DNA from: Pipra filicauda
Lineage: Eukaryota; Chordata; Aves; Passeriformes; Pipridae
NCBI RefSeq assembly: GCF_003945595.2
Contig: NW_024105002.1
Span: 1 to 64,000, forward strand
DNA length: 64,000 nt
Direction: 5' to 3'
Under the pieces are notes generated by a model that had not been told where the DNA came from, did not search any database, and saw only the letters and a program-made list of their open reading frames with translations. The position numbers and the translations under genes were made by a program. Shown piece after piece: positions 57,856 to 64,000 of this stretch (position 1 is the first letter of the stretch; every line of letters starts with the position of its first letter).

Positions 57856-60509
57856 GTGAGTTCTTCTGACCAAAGTGTTTCTGCGAAGCTTCTCCTTCTG
57901 CTCTGCTGCTCTTTCCCCGCCGTATTTTGTTTTCTGTGTACGGAAGGTTGCTGACAAAGCTGACAGAGGTTCGTGCATTGACACTCTGTGGTTTGGTGGG
58001 AGTGGACGTGGGTCCTTGCTCAGTCTTCCAGGTTGCTGGGGAGGCAGGTGTAGTGAGGCTGATGGTGGCTGGAAGTTTGAGCGAGGCTTTGTGTTTTCAT
58101 CATGCACCAAGTCCTTTCTGTGCCCTGACATGTAACACCCCTGTGTTCCTTTCAGTCTTTAGTCTTCTGTACAGATGTGTTGCCTTACTAGCAAATTGTA
58201 GTTTGCGCTCTTTGCAGGTTCAGGTTGTTTCCCAACGGCACATGCACTTGATTTGGGTGAGGTTCTCTAGATTGCAATATTGACTTTACCGTATGTAACT
58301 CTGCTTCTTATCATTTGTACTGTTGTAGCCTTCATGTGTCTCGATACATAATGGAGGTCAGTAGGAAATGTCTTTGCATTCATCCATACTTTGCTCCTTG
58401 TGTTTCCAGTAGAGAAATGGGCCGGACAACAACTGGTGCCTTGATGATGTCTGTCTGCCTGTTATGAAGATGAAGGATCGTGTTGAAAGTTGTGACTGCT
58501 CAAAAAGGAGTTGTGGGTGGCTGCCTGTGGAGGAGGAAATGCGGGAGGAAATGGCAGGGGTGTTTTGCTGATTTCTTATCTTTTGAGGCTGAACCATGTG
58601 AAATGGGACCAGATGTGCCTTGGCTATGAAAGACATGTCATGGCAAGAGCCTTGAGTGAGTGTGAGGGGAGAGACTCAAGGTGTAGAGGGAGATGTAAGG
58701 AGAGGGTGATTGCCCCTATACAGACCTTCACTGACCCACTGTGGACATCTGCATACATTCACTGGAGCACTCACTGCTCCTCTTTTCCTTTTAGAACTTT
58801 GAGGTTTCTTCACAGAAAATGAGTGAGCAGACAAATGTATCTTTATGCAGAAATGTAAAGATATCTCTGTGAAGTGGGTGGATTGAAGAGAAATGGTCTG
58901 ATAAACTGGGCTTTATGTGCCACGTACTTGTAAATTAGATGGTTCAAAGAGCATCCTAGATAATGTGATGGGTCGGGGATTTGAGTCCTGCAAGCGCAGG
59001 AGGGTCTGTTGAAGGACACAAGGGAATGCTTTTCTTGGTTTTGGGTTCATTACCCACCTGTAGTACCTTGCAATGTGAGGATTTCCTTCCCAAAGTGTTT
59101 GACGGGAAGACGTATTCCTGATGCATGGAGAGCCCTGGGGGGTTTTTTGTTTGTGTTTTTATGTTGTCATAATTGTGTAACTGCAAAACTTAATTATGTA
59201 ATTATGACAAAGGTCATGTGGGAGCTTTGGGAAGAGCAAGCTGTGTGTTCATTTCCTCATAAACAACTGAATTAAGTCTCCTACTCTTAGTTACATGATC
59301 TAAAAGAGTGTTTTAGTCTTAATTTCTGCAGGAGTTAACTATCCGCCTTTCTGTTTTGAGGATCTCAAGATGGGCCTTTACCTCCGATACAGTGTGTAAA
59401 ATCAGATCTGTCCTATTTGCCTGCCTGTTACATTTGTTGCCTTTCCTGTTTACAGCTGGAAAGAGAAAGGCTTTCAAGACATGTTTCTTTCAACTGTCAC
59501 TGTAAGAAATGCTCTTGCTTGTGACATGCCAAGGGTGAAAAGTCAAATAATATCCACAGTAAGGAGACGTTGTCTGACAAATATTTCTTTTTTGGGGAGG
59601 TCTTTCTGTCAATCTTGAAGATCTCTGATAACCATGTGAGCTGTGAAGAGTTTGAGGAGAGTGTTGTGTGTGAGGAGGTGCTGGTGGAGACATGGCCTGT
59701 GTTTTGTTGACTCCCAGGGTTGAAACTATACCTTATGAAAATAAGTCAGAAAGAGTCTTATTTTTTAATATTGCATGGTTTGGACTCAAATGGCCAAGTT
59801 TTGGGTTCAGCACATCTTACATTATGAGTGGTAGAGCTTTCAAAGAGCCCATGTGTGATGTTCCCTTTGAGCTGCTACTGTGATGACTGGGTTTTTAACT
59901 GAGCTGCTGATTGCTTTTGCTCTGTATAACATTTTAAAGTTATTCAAATTATTGGAATGATCAGAATAATCTTTTTGTGATGCTTGGGATCTAAGAAGTT
60001 GTGTGTGCAACTTTTCTTGTACTGGTGTGTGTCTGCAGATTTAACTTTCCTGTGGTGTGGTTTTTGGATGTGGAAAAGAGTTCTGTCTGTCCAGAGAAAA
60101 GGCTGGTGCAGGAGTTCACTCTGGCACAGTGTGAGGTGGCTAAAAGAGAGGTGTAAAGGTCCATTTTGATCCAGTTGTTGGATGAGGCCACAGCTGTGGT
60201 TCCAAACTTGTTTGTTTTCCCACTACCATAGACATGAGTGTGTCTGGGGTCTATGCTGTGATCTCCTGTGTGAGCCTCCTGTGTGAGCCTCCTGTGTACT
60301 TCCTCCCAACCAGTTTCCTTTGTGTTCCTACCAGAGCTGACACAATCTGAAATGTGAATCTGTGGTTCAAACACTTCTGGTGGTTTCTCACTCTTGCTGT
60401 GTTTTATTTCTTTGTTTGCTTTGTGTCAAGGAGTAAAGCTGGTCCTCCCTGTGCCTGGCAATGCTGTGAACAAACCAAAGCTGTTGAAGCTTCTGAGGAG
60501 CAGCTCAGA

Positions 60510-60715
60510 TATCTCAGTTCTCTTGAGATAAGAGGGGTTACTTATTGTGGAGAAGAGAAAGCTTAGGGGGCACCTCATTTCTCTGGTTGGGTGAGGTTTC
60601 GATGAGTTTGGATGAGGTTTTGAGTGTTTTAGTCCAGTGGAAAGGGTTCCTGCCCATGGTAGAGCTGGGGATTGAATGACCTTGAAAGAACCTTTCCAAC
60701 CAAACTACTTGAAAA
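60510..60715 (+). mobile_element. CR1 LINE 3' end fragment (duplicate of 46500-46705)
   Basis: Paralogous copy with the same edges and the same terminal gaccttgaaagaacctttcc. It was carried here by segmental duplication, not by a new insertion. Confidence 0.7.
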
Positions 60716-61034
60716 GCAGTTGTAGTGAGGTGGAGGTTGGTCTCCTTCCGTGTCTTAAGGGAAAGAAGAACAGAAAATGGTCTTAAGCTGTACCATGGGA
60801 GATCCAGATTACATATTTGATTTTCTTTGTTTGTTTGTTTTTCTGAAAGGGTGATCAAACATTGGAATAACTTGACCAGGGAGGTGGTGGAGTCACCCTC
60901 TCTGGAAGTGTTGGAGAGACCTTTGGATTTGGCACTTGGGGATATGGTTTAGGGGTGATTGTGGTAGTGCTGGGCTGAGGGTTGGACCAGATGATCTTGA
61001 GGGTCTCTTCCAACTCTTGATTCTGTGATTCAGT
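60716..61034 (+). mobile_element. CR1 LINE 3' end (duplicate of 46706-47018)
   Basis: It carries ggatatggtttaggggtgat, gttggaccagatgatcttga and the terminal gattctgtgattc. The tail is slightly closer to the CR1 terminal repeat than the copy at 47.0 kb. Confidence 0.85.
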
Positions 61035-62974
61035 GTGAAACACCAAAAGACATCTTGTGATTGTCAGGGTGGGAGAGAAGTTCTTCTCCATACCCTGAAG
61101 GTGGACCTCAACTAAGACAAACACTTTGATGAATATCTGTTTCTCTAACATGGGACTGAATGAAATGCTCTTTTTGCTGAGGCTGCCATGTAGTCAGAAG
61201 TTGGGTATTGCCCATGGTGCAACCCAAGGCTGTGAATGCAGAGCCAGGAAATGGAGAGGCTGAATTTGAATGAGGAAAATGGTTGGGTCAGTGTGGGTTT
61301 GACTGGTCAATAGTTTGATTTCAAGTCTGAGGCCAAGGTCTGTGCTGTGTTTCCTTTTGTCCTGGTATCCCTGTCCTGAAATACATTGACAGTCCTCCAG
61401 CAATGAAGGATTTCCTGAAAAACTGTGCTTGTAGAACCATGATGGATGTGTAGAATAAATTACCTTTCCTATGTGAAACTTTGATTATCCATTTGTATCT
61501 CTGCAGAGTAGAGTGCTGTAGAGTTTCTTCTTAGTTGCAATCAGACTTTCTTTCAGGACTTGCTTTCTTGTAAGGTCGTGGGGTTTTTATGCATTTCTGG
61601 TCAGTGCTTCTGCCTTTGAAACTGTGTCTGTGGTTTGGCAGCAAATGCTTCCTTCAGCCACCTCAAGCAGAATTTTGTGTGTGAGGAATATGGAGAAAAA
61701 GCAAAAAGGGAATCTGTTGTAATTTCTTTGAAGGTTGAGCTTGTGAAACTGCTTGATATCTGTGGGAGGTGAGCAGGCCACCCAGTAGAATTGCTGAGAG
61801 CTGAGGACTCTTTCTTAAAATGAATCCCATAACTAGGTAGTCCAGTGTAAGATGTTAGGGCTGCACTTGCAACTTGAGAGCTCAGTGACGTCCAAGTGCT
61901 TTCAGAGATGAATTCCAGTGAAGAGCCCGAAGATTTCCCAGTGAGGTTCTCTGATCACCCCTTGTCTCCTCATGCTTCTCGGCCTTGCTTCTCTGATTTA
62001 CATTTTTGGGTTTTGTTTCTTAGTTTCACATATCTGCAGGTTTCCTTGTATTTATCAGCATCGCTTCATTCAGCAATGCACGGTGTGTTAGTGCCTCTTG
62101 TTCATGCTACAGCAGGTGTGAAAGGCTGGAGACGTGAAGGTAGTCTTGAGTTTTGTTACTGTCAGGACAAATAAATGTAAACATTACCTTAGTAGAAGCT
62201 GTGAGTGTGTGGAACAGTGTGTGTGGTAAAAGAAGGCTGAAGATTCACTCTTAGTCATTCCTTTGATGAGCCATTCTCTGTTGGATGACCACTCCTCTTT
62301 TATTTTGGGGGTTTATAATTTTCAGTGTTTAGAATCCTTCCATTTCTTCTCAGAATGGTGGTGAGCAGGCAGATGTCCCTCCCTTCTTGGTGTTCTTGTA
62401 GTGCATTATCATCTCATGGTAAATTTTGCCAGCAATGAGAGGGTCACAAGCAAAGCTGCCAGTTGTGTAGCAGCAAAGAGAAGACAGGAGAGCTCTGTGT
62501 GTGAGGTTGTAGAAGGACATGGCCATTACTTTTCTTATCATGTGTTACAGGTACCTGCATGTACCTGCTGGGGTACCATGCAATCTGAGCTGCTTTGGCA
62601 CAGTAAGTGAGGCCTATGAAATATTGTTACACCTGATCTGTTCCTTTCTGTGTGTTCCCAACTCTTGCCTTTCTTAGTGTCATGAGCTCAACCTCAGGCT
62701 GTCTGCTCTTATGTGGAAGGTCACTTCCAATTGTCCCAGTGCAGGTGCAGTTCCTGCACACACCTGTGATGTTTACAGCTGTGAAGGGGAAGCTTTCACA
62801 GGCCGATGTGCTCACCCAGGCACACTTGTCTGTAGTGTAACAGTGCCAAACCACCTCTACTGCAGTCCTCCAAATGCAGTGGTCACCCAGTGAAGCCAAG
62901 GCTTCTCTAAACAGACCAGGGGCTGGTGAGAGAGTATGTGCAGAGTGTCTCTCACAGAGTTGCCCAGAACATGC

Positions 62975-63590
62975 TGGACACTCATCTGGAGACTGTTACA
63001 TGGATCAGGAACTGGCTGGATAGTCACCTTGAAGGAGTTCTAGACAACAGCTGAATGTCCAAGTGCAAACCTGCAACTTGTCCTTGCAGAGTCCTTCCTG
63101 GGAGCAGTACTGTTTAGTATCTTCATAGACACTGGGATTGAGCACACCCTCAGCAAATGTGCAGCTGACACCAAGCTGAGTTGATTCACGAGAGGGCAGA
63201 GATGCCAACAAGAGAGACCTGGATAGGTTGGAGGAGTGGGCCAGTGAAAACATCCTGAAGTTCAACAAGGCCAAGGGAAAGGTTCTGCACCTGGGTCAGG
63301 GCAATCTGCAGGTTCAGTAGGGAGTAGGGAATTGGGAAGAGCTTTGCAGAGAAGTACATGGGGTTACTGGTGGGTGATACAATGGGACATGATTTGGCAA
63401 CAGACATGTGCTGCTCAGAAAGAATGTTGTATCCTGCACAGTATAAGAGGTAATAAGGCAAACAGGGTGATAGGGGTGGTTCACTCCCTCTAAGCTCTTT
63501 TTGTGAGATACCAGCTAGAGCAATGCATGCTTTCAGTGACCTTGAAAGAGCCCTTCCAACCAAAACCATTGTTTGAATCTATGAAGAACT
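62975..63590 (+). mobile_element. Old CR1 LINE fragment with internal deletion (duplicate of 49410-50375)
   Basis: It has the same RT-like text (about 63139-63180 and 63250-63300) as the 49.4-kb copy. It then jumps from accagctagagcaatgcat directly to tttcagtgaccttgaaagag, so the region equivalent to about 49953-50314 is absent. Confidence 0.75.
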
Positions 63591-64000
63591 TGGTGTGGCT
63601 TTGCAATTTCCCATTGTCAGCCCCTCAAGTATGGAGAGGAAAAGAATGATATTTCAGAAATCACAAACAAAAGAGTAACTGTTATTGTGCTATCTTAGCA
63701 TAGAGATGGCTTCCATTGCTTTAGGCTGATCCATTTCTCGGGTTAATTTATCCCAGGTAATAAATGCAGAAGATTTCAAAAGATCTAACACAGTTCAAAA
63801 ATGCTCTTGAAGTCTTCCCTATATTATCGTTTATTGGTCCTATAGTTGGGCCTGGTTTTATTAAGAGCAACTCTGTTCCTTTCCTTATCATTCTGCTATG
63901 AATATTTATGAATATTTGCTTCTGATTATTCATTGTGATAATGACTTAAAAGCACCCGACAGCGCATATCATTTCCAAAGGCCTTAGGAAGCACATTAAG

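Larger units (their letters stand above)
57856..64000. other. Spacer after A4, no gene seen, open at window end
   Basis: This spacer is nearly identical to 43866-50786, without the solo LTR and without about 360 bp near 63525. The last bases, ttccaaaggccttaggaagc, match 50760-50779, about 0.43 kb before the B4 start codon. A further B-type exon should therefore start about 0.4 kb beyond the window. No constant exon is seen. Confidence 0.75.

Noticed and set aside
56443..58131. Very long antisense open frames across every variable exon (up to 562 codons here, 545 at 42504-44141, 526 at 23335-24915)
   Set aside because: They are Arg/Pro/His-rich products of GC-rich coding sequence read backwards, recur only because the exons are paralogous, and have no domain. 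Antisense RNA is known in protocadherin loci, but protein coding is not supported.
57856..64000. Protocadherin constant exons
   Set aside because: No short exon resembling the shared gamma cytoplasmic region was found in any spacer. They must lie downstream of the window.
1..64000. Protocadherin alpha or beta identity
   Set aside because: The tails (gamma-A type THFVGIDGVRAF and SLTADSRKSH; gamma-B type FCEGTLPYSYNLC) and the splice donors fit gamma. Beta genes are unspliced with a stop after the tail.
1..64000. tRNA, rRNA, CRISPR or bacterial operon features
   Set aside because: Nothing in the sequence supports any of these. The window is vertebrate nuclear DNA.

Overview
The window is a stretch of a bird clustered-protocadherin gamma (PCDHG) locus. 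The avian call rests on CR1 LINE fragments of several ages. It also rests on a roughly 1.1-kb solo LTR (2490-3613) of a type I remember as abundant in songbirds; that part is from memory, so passerine is an inference. No gene outside the protocadherin family is supported.

There are eight large, intronless, GC-rich variable exons, all on the + strand, alternating strictly between two types: B1 (7615), A1 (12804), B2 (22290), A2 (26584), B3 (36132), A3 (41403), B4 (51203), A4 (55398). B exons resemble PCDHGB and A exons resemble PCDHGA. Each encodes a signal peptide, six cadherin (EC) repeats, one transmembrane helix and a short variable cytoplasmic tail, and ends in phase 0 at a GT splice donor. 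In this family each variable exon has its own promoter and is spliced to shared constant exons; none of those lies in the window, so they must be downstream. A 15-bp block of form cgggYgccgctgttg sits 243-288 bp before all eight start codons and is my best candidate for a shared promoter element. B1, A1, A2, B3 and B4 are open. B2 has one nonsense codon, A4 a 2-bp frameshift, and A3 a dense cluster of small indels.

The array is a tandem repeat of a B+A unit of about 14-15 kb. B-to-A spacers alternate long and short (2.7, 1.8, 2.8, 1.75 kb) and pair as 1 with 3 and 2 with 4. A-to-B spacers instead pair as 1 with 2 and 3 with 4. The exons are mosaics: the leader/EC1 and EC4-to-tail blocks are nearly identical among paralogs, and diversity is concentrated in EC2-EC3 (B) or early EC2 plus EC3 (A). 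This points to repeated conversion or unequal crossing-over with switch points inside the exons.

Spacers are AT-richer and contain no supported gene. They hold a 5'-truncated CR1 on the minus strand at 1 to about 2215, a solo LTR at 2490-3613, a CR1 remnant near 19.1-19.8 kb, a unit-specific insertion of about 1 kb with a 22-bp minisatellite (32.05-33.09 kb), CR1 3' ends near 46.5-47.0 and 60.5-61.0 kb, a second solo LTR at 47823-48408 that is missing from the sister spacer, and older CR1 remnants near 49.4-50.4 and 63.0-63.6 kb. The window stops about 0.4 kb before the expected start of a ninth exon of B type.
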